Notes: a model not told the origin generated them from the letters alone. 64,000 nt of DNA from Paenibacillus elgii NBRC 100335 (GCF_004000865.1 NZ_BIMB01000005.1:124001-188000), one strand, 5' to 3'. Numbered from the stretch's first letter, positions 52,320-61,158 are shown. Program-made: numbers and translations.

Positions 52320-53714
52320 TCACGCATCATTTGTTTGTTTCGTTACGTGGCTTCCCAGATTCACTTGGCGCAACAACCATTGGATATCGTCACGAGTGAT
52401 GAGCAGGCGTGGAATTGTAGTTTTTAATGTAAACTTGTATTGACTCAGTATGAAGACAAAGCGAATGCAGGTTGCGGTCAGCAGCGATATTCCGGTAAAC
52501 AGCAAGCCATATCTGGGAACAAGCAACACCATAAGCACAATGCTCACGGAAAGACCGATCACTTGTTGAATCGAGCAAATGCCGGGTTTTCCGACAGACA
52601 TAAAAGCTTGCGACAAGATTAGCGTCCCGCCTCCGATGACAACCTCCAGCAGCAGAATCCGAAATATGCTGACCGCTTCGTGATACTGCGAGCCGTACAA
52701 CAAATTCAATACCAAAGGTCCGACAAACATAAAAAGAAGCGCCACGATCAAGGTGACGAATACGCTGATGCGGAACACTCTTTTGACGAGCTCAATCGCT
52801 TCCTCCTTTGGAAGGCCCGACGCTTTGGGGAATACGACTAAGGCCAACGAGGTTTGAATCACATTGACCACCTTGGCCAGACTGACCGCGACCAGATACA
52901 GCCCCAGATTAGAGGGGGACAGAAGCATGATGACGACGACCTGATCCATATACATGATCAACGTGCCCATCACATCTACGCCGGAAGACCGGAGGCTGTA
53001 GGAAACAAGATGGCTGACGGACTGCCTCATCTGTTTCAAGCGAGGAAGATACCGCCATAACAACCGCACCGTCAGCCCCAAGGTAATGGGAATGGTCGGC
53101 AGCGCATAAGCAACGGCTCCGCTGAAGGGCGTCAGCGTATTCGTGAAAATTAATACGAGAAGGATCAGCACGGTCCCGATATGGGGTAAAATACGCAATT
53201 TATTAAAAAGTGTAAATTCCCCCCTAGCCTGCAACACCGAGTTATTGATATATTCTAAAAGCAATACGGGCGAAGCCAACATAAACCATTGTGCGTATCG
53301 AACCACTTCCGGAGAATAGCCGTGCAGCCAATAAGGGATACCGATGAAGCCTATCAGCAAAGCCGCGCAGCCGGCCGCCAGACATAACAGCACTCCCGCT
53401 ACGTACAGCCCGGGGGAATCCTCCTGGCGCTTCTTTAAATTGAACAACAGCGCGGAAGGAAGCCCCAGCATAAGCATACCGGCCAAAAAAATAAACCAGA
53501 GCGTCATCGCGGAAAGCTCGCCCTTGCCGACCGGACCGAGATATCTGGCCGTCAGAATGCCGGTGATCAAGTTCAACAGAAAGATCAGCATGGTCACAGT
53601 CACCGTGCTGATCGAGCTGGCCGTACTATCTTTTCTGGTAAACAGGCTTTTGACTAAGCCATATACGTTGGAAATATCCAATCCCTTGCGAAACAAGGAC
53701 ATGAAACTGTTCAT
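52320..53714 (-). CDS. Wzx-type polysaccharide flippase, copy 1
   Basis: The 464-aa protein has about 12-14 helices and the start LNLITGILTARYLGPVGKGE. It is paralogous to copy 2 and is coupled to the polymerase gene by a four-base ATGA overlap. A basic cytoplasmic N-terminus (RKGLDISNVYGLVKSLF) precedes helix 1. Confidence 0.9.
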   Translation of the reverse strand: MNSFMSLFRKGLDISNVYGLVKSLFTRKDSTASSISTVTVTMLIFLLNLITGILTARYLGPVGKGELSAMTLWFIFLAGMLMLGLPSALLFNLKKRQEDSPGLYVAGVLLCLAAGCAALLIGFIGIPYWLHGYSPEVVRYAQWFMLASPVLLLEYINNSVLQARGEFTLFNKLRILPHIGTVLILLVLIFTNTLTPFSGAVAYALPTIPITLGLTVRLLWRYLPRLKQMRQSVSHLVSYSLRSSGVDVMGTLIMYMDQVVVIMLLSPSNLGLYLVAVSLAKVVNVIQTSLALVVFPKASGLPKEEAIELVKRVFRISVFVTLIVALLFMFVGPLVLNLLYGSQYHEAVSIFRILLLEVVIGGGTLILSQAFMSVGKPGICSIQQVIGLSVSIVLMVLLVPRYGLLFTGISLLTATCIRFVFILSQYKFTLKTTIPRLLITRDDIQWLLRQVNLGSHVTKQTNDA

Positions 53715-55144
53715 TTTCTCTCCTCAATTCGTTCGATAGCCGGAAGAGGCTTCATCCCTAAAGCGGCGACAAACCATACAATGGCTGCTCCAATCCCTGA
53801 CATTCTATTTTCGAATGTTAAGTAGCATACGGCACTGACCAAGACGCAAAGCGCCAGTCGAACGTATTTTTGATCGGCTTGACCGGCTGTTTTGTGCCAT
53901 AGGAACAACTGTTTCGCATACAGCCAGATGGCTCTAAAAAACACAATGGCGCCAAAAATTCCGAAGGTCAAAAACAAAGCGAAAAAGCCGTTGTCGAAGT
54001 TTCCATACTGCCCCAATTGACCGCCATTTTCCAATTTCGTCCCTGTCCCTACGCTGCCCAGTCCTTCGCCGAACGGATTCCCAAGCAGCTTGGGAATCAT
54101 ATTGGCCGTGAATTCCATCCGGTCGTTATACGAATAGTCGTCATTGATATTGCCGAGCGATTGGAACCGTTCGACCAATTTGTCCCCGCCTGGAACGACC
54201 GGGATAAGACCAACGCCCAATATGGCAATCGCACAGATCAGCAACAAGCCTTGCGCGCGTCGTTTGGCATTGCTCAGCATCAGGTAGAGCAAGAGCGCCA
54301 CCACCATCGTCACCCAGGACGCTCTAACCAACGTAATGATTAATCCCAAAGCCATCACAGGCACGCCAAGCCACCCCATAAAGCCCCGCCACTCTTTCTC
54401 GACCAGCATGGCCAGCAAAGCGACGGACATAAACATGCCCGCCGGACCCGGCGAGTTCAAGGAAGAAAAGACGCGGATTTCGTAAGGCAGAGGCAGCCCG
54501 TTCGTCGACATTTCCACTTCGTTCATCCAAAAAGCGTCCCAAGGCGGAACGACAAAAAATTGAATGATGCCGTAAACGGCCACCAGCAAAGCGATGTTCA
54601 CAAACGATTTCATCCACAATCGGCGCTCCGCATATCCGTGGGAGCGGAGCTCGGCATACACCAAAAACAGCAGAGGGACAATATAATTCGCAAAATCGAA
54701 CAGGCTGGCAAACCCGTTCCGTATCATCCCGATCGCAAGCCCGTAAATTAAGGCGATTAAAAACAAGATCAGTACGTTTCGGATCACGGGCGTCATCGCC
54801 CAGCGTCTCCGCAGAATCGGGATGACGACCGACAACGTGACCAGCAGCGGCAATACGCTAAACAAAGAAACCGGATGATATTCGTTGTGGTACCACTCGA
54901 ACAACCTGCGTATTTCCGGGTTAACCGCCCATACGAACAAGATATAAGGGATTAGCCACTTCGAATCGGTCTCCGCCAAAATCAGGGCCGGAAAAAACAC
55001 GGATAGGATGATCGTTAATTGAACGGCCAGTTGCTTCTCAAGGATCGAGCAAAAAAAGCCGACACCTACCGAAACGATGAAGGCAAGCCACATCCACACC
55101 GGAATATGCAACCATCCCGCGTTCTTTTGCAAAGGTATCTTCAT
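53711..55144 (-). CDS. O-antigen-ligase/Wzy-type polymerase, copy 1
   Basis: The 477-aa membrane protein has about 12 helices, with SLNSPGPAGMFMSV and LITLVRASWVTM marking the ligase-like domain. Same length as copy 2 and same gene order relative to a flippase. It follows the BY-kinase gene by 21 bases. Confidence 0.88.
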   Translation of the reverse strand: MKIPLQKNAGWLHIPVWMWLAFIVSVGVGFFCSILEKQLAVQLTIILSVFFPALILAETDSKWLIPYILFVWAVNPEIRRLFEWYHNEYHPVSLFSVLPLLVTLSVVIPILRRRWAMTPVIRNVLILFLIALIYGLAIGMIRNGFASLFDFANYIVPLLFLVYAELRSHGYAERRLWMKSFVNIALLVAVYGIIQFFVVPPWDAFWMNEVEMSTNGLPLPYEIRVFSSLNSPGPAGMFMSVALLAMLVEKEWRGFMGWLGVPVMALGLIITLVRASWVTMVVALLLYLMLSNAKRRAQGLLLICAIAILGVGLIPVVPGGDKLVERFQSLGNINDDYSYNDRMEFTANMIPKLLGNPFGEGLGSVGTGTKLENGGQLGQYGNFDNGFFALFLTFGIFGAIVFFRAIWLYAKQLFLWHKTAGQADQKYVRLALCVLVSAVCYLTFENRMSGIGAAIVWFVAALGMKPLPAIERIEERK

Positions 55145-55165
55145 ACTGCTCCTTTTAAAACGTAT

Positions 55166-55813
55166 CTACGTTTCTGATTCCATAAACACAAATCCGATTA
55201 AACGAGCGTTCACTTGCTCGTGATTTTTCTTCCATTTTCGCACTTCGTCCAATTTTACAGTTTTATGCCTTACGGCAAGCACCACGCCGTCGCACTGGGC
55301 CGCCAGCATCAAGCTGTCCGTCGTCCACTCCGCAGCGGGCGAATCGATAAATACGAGGTCGTATTCGCCGGCGAGCTGACGCAAGGTCAGCCCCAACGTT
55401 TCCGAGGCCAGCAGCTCCGTCGGGTGCAGTCCCGTAACTTCTCCCGCCGGAAGAATGCTTAGCCCCTCGATATGGGTACGCACGACGGCGTTTTTTAACG
55501 GAAGTTGTCCCGTCAAAAGGTTGGAAAGCCCTTCTTCGTTAGAGATGTGAAAATAGTGGTGCTGAACCGGTTCGCGAAGGTTGGCGTCGATCAGCAGAAC
55601 CTGCTTGCCCGCTTGGGCGAAGGAGACGGCCAAGTTAGCCGTCAACTGCGATTTCCCTTCCCTGGGCTTGATTGAAGAAATCAAGATGATGTTCTTGGCT
55701 TCATTCGTGCGAAACGAATATTCCAGCTTCGTACGAATGGACTTGTAATCTTCGGAGGCTTGCGCCTTCGGATTCGTCAGCGTAATTAAAGCGGTATTAA
55801 CTGAGCTTGGCAT
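55166..55813 (-). CDS. CpsD/CapB-family tyrosine kinase-like ATPase lacking the Tyr cluster
   Basis: This 215-aa BY-kinase-type ATPase has a Walker A SSIKPREGKSQ (Lys54; usual form PGEGKST), Walker A' LLIDANLREP (residues 74-82) and Walker B VFIDSPA. Partner for the membrane Wzz protein next to it, forming the Firmicute two-gene copolymerase. The C-terminus ends GFVFMESET with no tyrosine cluster, so autophosphorylation of the usual type is unlikely. The start at 55813 overlaps the Wzz gene by 17 bases. Confidence 0.88.
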   Translation of the reverse strand: MPSSVNTALITLTNPKAQASEDYKSIRTKLEYSFRTNEAKNIILISSIKPREGKSQLTANLAVSFAQAGKQVLLIDANLREPVQHHYFHISNEEGLSNLLTGQLPLKNAVVRTHIEGLSILPAGEVTGLHPTELLASETLGLTLRQLAGEYDLVFIDSPAAEWTTDSLMLAAQCDGVVLAVRHKTVKLDEVRKWKKNHEQVNARLIGFVFMESET

Positions 55814-56525
55814 ACGTCGGATCACCAACTTTTCGATTCATTGTTTTCGCTTCCCGCCGTTTCCAATCTTTCTTGGTCGTGACGGATACGTTGCCTAAGG
55901 GGATCAAGCCGAGCTCGGCTTCCAAGACAGCCGGGTTTTTGATCGTATCGTCAAGCGTTTCTCTTGCAATAATAAAACCTACCGACAGCAGCAGCGATAC
56001 CACAAACGCTAACAGAACGTTGATCAGCAGCTTCGAAGCCGCCTTCGGCGCTTCGCCGTCCGCCGGCCCGTCCGGGAGAATGTAAATGTTGTGCACCTGC
56101 ATAATGTTCGCAACCTGCGATTGGAACACTTTGGCGACGGCATTTACAATCTGATTGCCGTACTCATAAGAGTTTTGCGTAATGGAAATGGTCAGCAGCT
56201 GAGAGTCCTTGGATGAAGTCACCTTCAGCTTCTTGGACAAATCCTCGGAGGATAGCTTCAGATCGGGGTATTCGGATACCGTTTTGTTAAGCACCGTAGG
56301 AGATTTAATCAATTCCTTGAACGTGTTAATTAACAAGATGTTGGTATTGACCGCACCCAAGTCCAGCTTGTCTCCGCTGTTTACGATGAGCCTGACGGAC
56401 GACTCGTAAGAAGGGGGAAGAACTTTATACGTGACATAGAACGAAGTCAAGCAAGCAATAAGCACAAATGAGACGATCCACAGCAGTTTCTTTCTCACTG
56501 CCTGGATATAATAAACAAAATCCAT
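55797..56525 (-). CDS. Wzz/CapA-type chain-length determinant (copolymerase membrane subunit)
   Basis: The 242-aa protein has membrane helices at about residues 15-33 and 166-188 enclosing an extracellular domain of about 130 residues (YESSVRLIVNSGDKL; VAKVFQSQVANIMQV), and a cytoplasmic tail of about 50 residues that should contact the ATPase encoded next. It sets chain length and export of EPS. Confidence 0.9.
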   Translation of the reverse strand: MDFVYYIQAVRKKLLWIVSFVLIACLTSFYVTYKVLPPSYESSVRLIVNSGDKLDLGAVNTNILLINTFKELIKSPTVLNKTVSEYPDLKLSSEDLSKKLKVTSSKDSQLLTISITQNSYEYGNQIVNAVAKVFQSQVANIMQVHNIYILPDGPADGEAPKAASKLLINVLLAFVVSLLLSVGFIIARETLDDTIKNPAVLEAELGLIPLGNVSVTTKKDWKRREAKTMNRKVGDPTYAKLS

Positions 56526-56548
56526 ACCCTACCTCCGAATGTTAGCTC

Positions 56549-57964
56549 TTATATGACCTCGGACAAGGCTCGGAACTGATGGTTTTCTTGAGAATTTCCG
56601 ATACCGATGCCCTCGTAATGATAACCAAGCTGGTTCATCATTCCGGCCGACAGGAAGTTTCTGGTATCGAGTACATATTTATGATTCATACGGTTACCCA
56701 TATCGCTCCACTGCAGCAGAGCGTAATCTTCCCAATGCGTCAGCAGCACAATGGCATCCGACTGGTCGGCCACCTCTTCCGCGGCATGGCAATACGTTAC
56801 TGCCAAGTTCGGGTTGAAGACATGGAACATCTCCATTCCCTGCGGATCATGCACCTTGACGCTCGCCCCTTGGTTGATCATGCCTCTGATGATGAAGCTT
56901 GCTTGCGTATGGCGCGTATCGTCTGTGTTGGGCTTGAATGTAAGGCCCAGAACGCCGATCGTCTTGCCGTAAAGCGTCCCTAACTTCTGCTTCACTTTTT
57001 CAACAATATACGCATGCATTTCCAAGTTCGATTCCATGGCGGCTTTCACCACATTGAGCTCGCGCCCGTGCTTCCGGCTGGCAGCCAAAAACTCCGCCGT
57101 ATCTTTCGGGAAGCAGCTTCCGCTCCACCCGCTGGATACTTGCAAAAATTTGTTGCCGATCCGCGAATCCAAGCCCATGCCTTTGGATACCTCCAGCACG
57201 TTGGCCTGCATGGCCTCGCATAGACGGGCAACTTCGTTGATATAGCTGATTTTGACGGCCAAAAAGGCATTGGACGCGTATTTGATCATTTCGGCGCTGC
57301 GGGTATCCGTCTCAAAATAAACGGGCAGACCGCTCTCCCGCTGCGGGTTGAAGCCCAACTGGCGAATAATTTCGTAAGGCTGCTCCAGGTCGATGAGCTT
57401 GCTGTACAGCTCTCTCATGATCGTTCTTGCCCGTTCGTTCAAAGTCCCGATCACGATCCGGTCCGGCAAAAATACGTCTTCTACCGCATAGCCTTCTCTT
57501 AAAAATTCAGGATTGCTGATGACGCTGAAGTGGACGTTGCTTTTCAGCCCCGAATGCTCTTCGACGATGGCACTGACATGCTCGGCCGTTCCGACGGGAA
57601 CAGTCGATTTATTGACAATGACCGTATAACCGTCAGGCTTTATGGTTTTGGCAATATTGATAGCCGCTCCTTCGATATATTTCAGATCGGCGCTCCCGTC
57701 CGGCCTTGACGGCGTACCTACGCCAATAAACACGACATCCGCTTCCGATACCGCATCGTACTCGACCGAAGCGTTCAGTGTAGTTCCGGCATACGTTTTA
57801 ATCAAGGTGTCCAAGCCAGGCTCGAAGATCGGGCTCTTGCCTTCGTTAATCGCCTGCACCTTGGATTGATCGATATCGATGACGGTCGTCTGATAACCAA
57901 GCGCAGCAAAAGCCGCTCCGGTAACGCTGCCGACATAACCTGCTCCTATGCAAACAACTCTCAT
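56549..57964 (-). CDS. ugd: UDP-glucose 6-dehydrogenase
   Basis: The 471-aa enzyme oxidises UDP-glucose to UDP-glucuronate with NAD. It has the Rossmann motif GAGYVGSVTG (residues 7-16), the catalytic Cys284 in SGSCFPKDT, Lys238 in AFLAVKISY and a C-terminal UDP-binding domain. It sits between UXS and Wzz, supplying the substrate for UXS. Length is a little longer than the ~440 usual, due to a C-terminal tail. Confidence 0.95.
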   Translation of the reverse strand: MRVVCIGAGYVGSVTGAAFAALGYQTTVIDIDQSKVQAINEGKSPIFEPGLDTLIKTYAGTTLNASVEYDAVSEADVVFIGVGTPSRPDGSADLKYIEGAAINIAKTIKPDGYTVIVNKSTVPVGTAEHVSAIVEEHSGLKSNVHFSVISNPEFLREGYAVEDVFLPDRIVIGTLNERARTIMRELYSKLIDLEQPYEIIRQLGFNPQRESGLPVYFETDTRSAEMIKYASNAFLAVKISYINEVARLCEAMQANVLEVSKGMGLDSRIGNKFLQVSSGWSGSCFPKDTAEFLAASRKHGRELNVVKAAMESNLEMHAYIVEKVKQKLGTLYGKTIGVLGLTFKPNTDDTRHTQASFIIRGMINQGASVKVHDPQGMEMFHVFNPNLAVTYCHAAEEVADQSDAIVLLTHWEDYALLQWSDMGNRMNHKYVLDTRNFLSAGMMNQLGYHYEGIGIGNSQENHQFRALSEVI

Positions 57965-57975
57965 GGTTTGCCTCC

Positions 57976-58953
57976 TTATACGACGTTTTGTTTCATGTCA
58001 GCTTCATGCTTCGCCCGATAAGCGTCAATCGTTCGTAATAACCCCTCTTCCAATTCAATGATCGGTTCCCAATTCAGCAATCGCTTTGCTTTTTCGATGT
58101 TGGGACGGCGAACCTTCGGATCGTCTACGGGTAGCTGGTGGAACGTAATGTTACTGTCGGTATTGGCTAATTTCTTTATCAACTGGGCCACTTCGAGAAT
58201 TTGGTACTCTTTCGGATTGCCGATGTTAATAATTTCGCCTGTAGCCAGATCGCTCTCCATCATCATTTGCAGACCGCGAATATTATCGTCTACATAACAA
58301 AAAGACCGGGTCTGCGTTCCGTCGCCATATACGGTCAAGTCTTCCCCGCGAATGGCCTGGGATACGAAATTCGAAATGACTCTTCCGTCATCGTTCCGCA
58401 AGCCGGCGGAATACGTATTGAAAATTCTCGCTACCTTCACTTCCACGCCATAGCGTTTATGGTATTCGTAGCAGTAAACCTCGCCGAGTCTCTTCGCTTC
58501 GTCATAGCAAGCGCGAGGGCCCCAAGTGTTCACATTGCCCCGGTATTCCTCAGGCTGAGGATGCACCTCCGGATCGCCGTAGGCTTCGCTGGTGCTCGTA
58601 TACAGCATTTTCGCTTTCGTAGCCTTGGCCAGCTCCAGCATATTTTGAGTTCCCAGCGTATTCACCCGCATTGTGCCAATAGGATCGTTTTGGTAGAATT
58701 TGGGTGATGCAGGGGACGCTAAATGATAAATTTCGTCAACATGTCCGATTTTCCCAAGCTCTGCCGATACGTCTGCCGAAATATCCATTAATAAAAACTC
58801 AAAATTCGGATGGGTCAATTCCTGATGCAAATTCGAGATTAATCCGGTAGACAGCACATCGATGCCGATGACATGGTGGTTTTGCTCAAGCAAGCTCCGC
58901 GTAAGATGAGAGCCGAGAAAGCCGGCCGCCCCGGTGATGACAATTCTTTTCAT
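57976..58953 (-). CDS. UDP-glucuronate decarboxylase (UDP-xylose synthase)
   Basis: The 325-aa short-chain dehydrogenase/epimerase-type enzyme has TGAAGFLG (7-14), the signature IYHLASPASPKFYQ, the catalytic set STSEAYGDP (Glu123) and Tyr150-x3-Lys154 in RACYDEAKR. These are hallmarks of UDP-xylose synthase, which makes UDP-xylose from UDP-glucuronate. Together with ugd and galU it gives a complete UDP-Glc to UDP-Xyl branch; so the polymer probably has xylose and/or glucuronate. Confidence 0.92.
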   Translation of the reverse strand: MKRIVITGAAGFLGSHLTRSLLEQNHHVIGIDVLSTGLISNLHQELTHPNFEFLLMDISADVSAELGKIGHVDEIYHLASPASPKFYQNDPIGTMRVNTLGTQNMLELAKATKAKMLYTSTSEAYGDPEVHPQPEEYRGNVNTWGPRACYDEAKRLGEVYCYEYHKRYGVEVKVARIFNTYSAGLRNDDGRVISNFVSQAIRGEDLTVYGDGTQTRSFCYVDDNIRGLQMMMESDLATGEIINIGNPKEYQILEVAQLIKKLANTDSNITFHQLPVDDPKVRRPNIEKAKRLLNWEPIIELEEGLLRTIDAYRAKHEADMKQNVV

Positions 58954-58969
58954 GACAATTCTCCTATTC

Positions 58970-59596
58970 TTAATGAGTATTGCTCTTGATCATGACACGC
59001 AGCGTGCCGAAAATGATTTTGATATCCAACCAAAACGAAGCGCGTTTAATATAATACAGGTCATGGTGCAAATTTTCGTGAATCGGCGCTTTGCGGTCCT
59101 CGCTAATTTGCCAGAGCCCCGTAATTCCCGGTTTGACGGAGAAACGTCCGTTTTCTTTGTCCGTATAGTATTGTTCGACGATAGACTTCTGCTCGGGACG
59201 AGGACCGATAAAGCTCATATCCCCTTTTAAAATGTTAAACAGCTGCGGCAGCTCGTCGAGGCTTGTTTTGCGGATGAATCTTCCGACCTTGGTTATCCGG
59301 GGGTCCTGATCGTTCTCGGGAGACCTTCCTTCGCGGGCAACATGCGTATACATGGATCGGAACTTGTAAATGACAAAAGGCTTGCCGCCTTTCCCGATGC
59401 GGTTCTGCTTGAAAACGACCGGGCCCTCCGACTCTAGCTTGATGAGAATGGCAACCATGATCAAAACTGGGAGCAGAAATAGGATAAGGGCAATGCTTAA
59501 AATCAGATCGATCGCTGTCTTTACATACTTTACATACAAGTCGGACGACTTGGTTATATCGTCTTCCACCGAGTCTTGATAAGTCGCGGAGTCCAA
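58970..59596 (-). CDS. Undecaprenyl-phosphate sugar-1-phosphate transferase (priming enzyme)
   Basis: This 208-aa enzyme has one membrane helix (about residues 28-53), the basic motif KFRSM and DELPQLFNILKGDMSFIGPRP with ITGLWQISEDR. It starts the repeat unit by moving a sugar-1-phosphate onto undecaprenyl phosphate. It lies after galU, the expected first-sugar supplier. Confidence 0.93.
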   Translation of the reverse strand: MDSATYQDSVEDDITKSSDLYVKYVKTAIDLILSIALILFLLPVLIMVAILIKLESEGPVVFKQNRIGKGGKPFVIYKFRSMYTHVAREGRSPENDQDPRITKVGRFIRKTSLDELPQLFNILKGDMSFIGPRPEQKSIVEQYYTDKENGRFSVKPGITGLWQISEDRKAPIHENLHHDLYYIKRASFWLDIKIIFGTLRVMIKSNTH

Positions 59597-59616
59597 GTAA
59601 AACCCTCCCTCCTTAC

Positions 59617-60507
59617 TTAAACAACAATCTTTTCAATTTTTAAATCTTTGGCGATGTCCTGCAAATAGATCCCGAACTCTTCCTTCAGCTCCCGGTTTCT
59701 TAGCGCGTATTCGACGGTGGCTTTCAAAAAGCCAAGCTTGCTTCCTACGTCGTAAAGCGTTCCTTCATATATATAGCTGTAAATGGATTCCCGCACACTC
59801 AACTCTTTTAAAGCGTCTGTAAGTTGGATTTCCCCGCCAACGCCAGGCGCTGTATGTTCCAAAATATCAAAAATGGCCGGACTCAAAATATATCTTCCCG
59901 AAATCGCCAGATTCGAAGGCGGATCTTGCTTCGGCTTCTCGACGAGATTATGGACCAAATGCACGCGGTCCTCGATACGTTCCGAGACAACTACCCCGTA
60001 ATTTTGTACTTCGCTCCAAGGCACTGGCTCGACGGCAATGACCGAACCGCCCGTTTCATTATACACATCTATCATTTGTTTCAAGCAAGGCACGCTATGA
60101 TCGATAATCATATCGCCGAGCAGCACCGCAAAAGGCTCATCCGCAATAAACTTTCTTGCGCTCCAGATCGCATGGCCAAGGCCTAAAGCTTCTTTTTGCC
60201 TTACATAGTGAATATCTACCATATTCGTGATTTCTTTCACGATATGAAGAAGATCGTTCTTTTGTTTGCCTTCGAGAGTGATTTCAAGTTCAAAGTTTTT
60301 GTCAAAATGATCCTCGATCGACTTTTTGCTGCGTCCGGTCACGATGATGATATCTTCGATTCCCGACTGGATCGCTTCTTCTACGATATATTGAATGGTA
60401 GGTTTGTCGACGATAGGCAGCATTTCTTTGGGCATGGCTTTCGTTGCCGGTAAAAAACGGGTACCTAGGCCGGCAGCCGGAATAACAGCCTTTCTAACTT
60501 TTTTCAT
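59617..60507 (-). CDS. galU: UTP-glucose-1-phosphate uridylyltransferase
   Basis: The 296-aa enzyme makes UDP-glucose from UTP and glucose-1-phosphate. It has AAGLGTRFLPATKAMPKEMLP-type signature (residues 11-31, with the Arg, Lys and Pro of the family), GLGHAIW, LLGDMI and EKP. The start at 60507 follows GGAG; a frame extension to 60555 is unsupported. It is the first gene of the EPS operon. Confidence 0.96.
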   Translation of the reverse strand: MKKVRKAVIPAAGLGTRFLPATKAMPKEMLPIVDKPTIQYIVEEAIQSGIEDIIIVTGRSKKSIEDHFDKNFELEITLEGKQKNDLLHIVKEITNMVDIHYVRQKEALGLGHAIWSARKFIADEPFAVLLGDMIIDHSVPCLKQMIDVYNETGGSVIAVEPVPWSEVQNYGVVVSERIEDRVHLVHNLVEKPKQDPPSNLAISGRYILSPAIFDILEHTAPGVGGEIQLTDALKELSVRESIYSYIYEGTLYDVGSKLGFLKATVEYALRNRELKEEFGIYLQDIAKDLKIEKIVV

Positions 60508-60682
60508 GAAATCCACTCCATTATTTTTATATTGAAAAAATGTTGCCCGAGGCATCTAACCTCTCCTCACGTCACACTCTCGACGATCTACGTCTAAGGT
60601 TGAGCCAACCCACAGCATGACCGAGTACCTCCGTTGATAACGGTAAGGAGATATCACCGAAAAATGAAAGCCGTTGAAAATG

Positions 60683-60735
60683 TTGATACGTATTGTAACA
60701 TTTATGGTTCTAATTTATAATACATTTTGTATCAA
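60683..60735. promoter_or_regulatory. TTGATAC..GTATCAA repeat and TACGTA box in the EPS/XRE3 divergent region
   Basis: TTGATAC (60683-60689) and GTATCAA (60729-60735) form a 7-bp inverted repeat spanning both promoters. ATACGTATTGTA (60686-60697) is the same box as in the XRE1/XRE2 promoters with one base changed (T for A at position 8). Confidence 0.55.
60693..60721 (+). promoter_or_regulatory. Promoter of XRE3
   Basis: TTGTAA (60693-60698), 17 bases, TATAAT (60716-60721). The start codon is 71 bases after the -10. Confidence 0.65.
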
Positions 60736-60740
60736 GTCAA
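60712..60740 (-). promoter_or_regulatory. Promoter of the EPS operon
   Basis: On the minus strand TTGACT (60740-60735), 17 bases and TAAATT (60717-60712) form a promoter that overlaps the XRE3 promoter on the other strand. The leader to galU is about 200 bases; it has no gene, and I saw no strong hairpin in it. Confidence 0.55.
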
Positions 60741-60792
60741 TTGTTATTTTTTCACCATTTTCATGTTTTTATTTTGTTGAGGAGTGATTTCG

Positions 60793-61158
60793 ATGCAATA
60801 TGACACCAGGATTGCGGCTTTGCGGGATAAGAGCGGCTTCACGCAAGAGGAGCTGGCGGATCTGCTTGGAATATCGCGGGCGTCCTTGTCACACTATGAA
60901 AAAAACCGCAGAAAACCGGACTTTCAAACCTTGACAAGACTAGCGGATTTTTTTAAAGTAACAATAGATTACTTAATTGGGCGGCCTCCCCAGTGGTTTT
61001 TTCAAACCGAAATTCGGGAATTCGTCGATTGGAATCAGCTGGATAACGAAGAGATGTTTCGCTTGTTCGACCTGCGTTGGGATGGTCATCTTTTAACCGA
61101 AGCCGAGACCAAAAGAATGATTGACCTCGCGCTGCAACCGCGAGTCTTGAAGCAATGA
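60793..61158 (+). CDS. XRE-family regulator, paralogue 3 (divergent from the EPS operon)
   Basis: The 121-aa protein has the same recognition helix SRASLSHYEKNRRKPD, and VTIDYLIGRPP, as XRE1 and XRE2, but a diverged C-terminal domain (REFVDWNQLDNEEMF; LTEAETKRMIDLAL). So it may bind the same DNA with a different response. The ATG at 60793 follows GAGGAG; a GTG at 60784 is in frame but overlaps that site. Its place opposite galU suggests it controls the EPS operon. Confidence 0.92.
   Translation: MQYDTRIAALRDKSGFTQEELADLLGISRASLSHYEKNRRKPDFQTLTRLADFFKVTIDYLIGRPPQWFFQTEIREFVDWNQLDNEEMFRLFDLRWDGHLLTEAETKRMIDLALQPRVLKQ

Noticed and set aside
42522-60507. Lantibiotic or secondary-metabolite cluster near the SARP gene
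   Set aside because: No modification enzymes, NRPS/PKS modules or precursor peptides are seen; the long cluster is exopolysaccharide synthesis.
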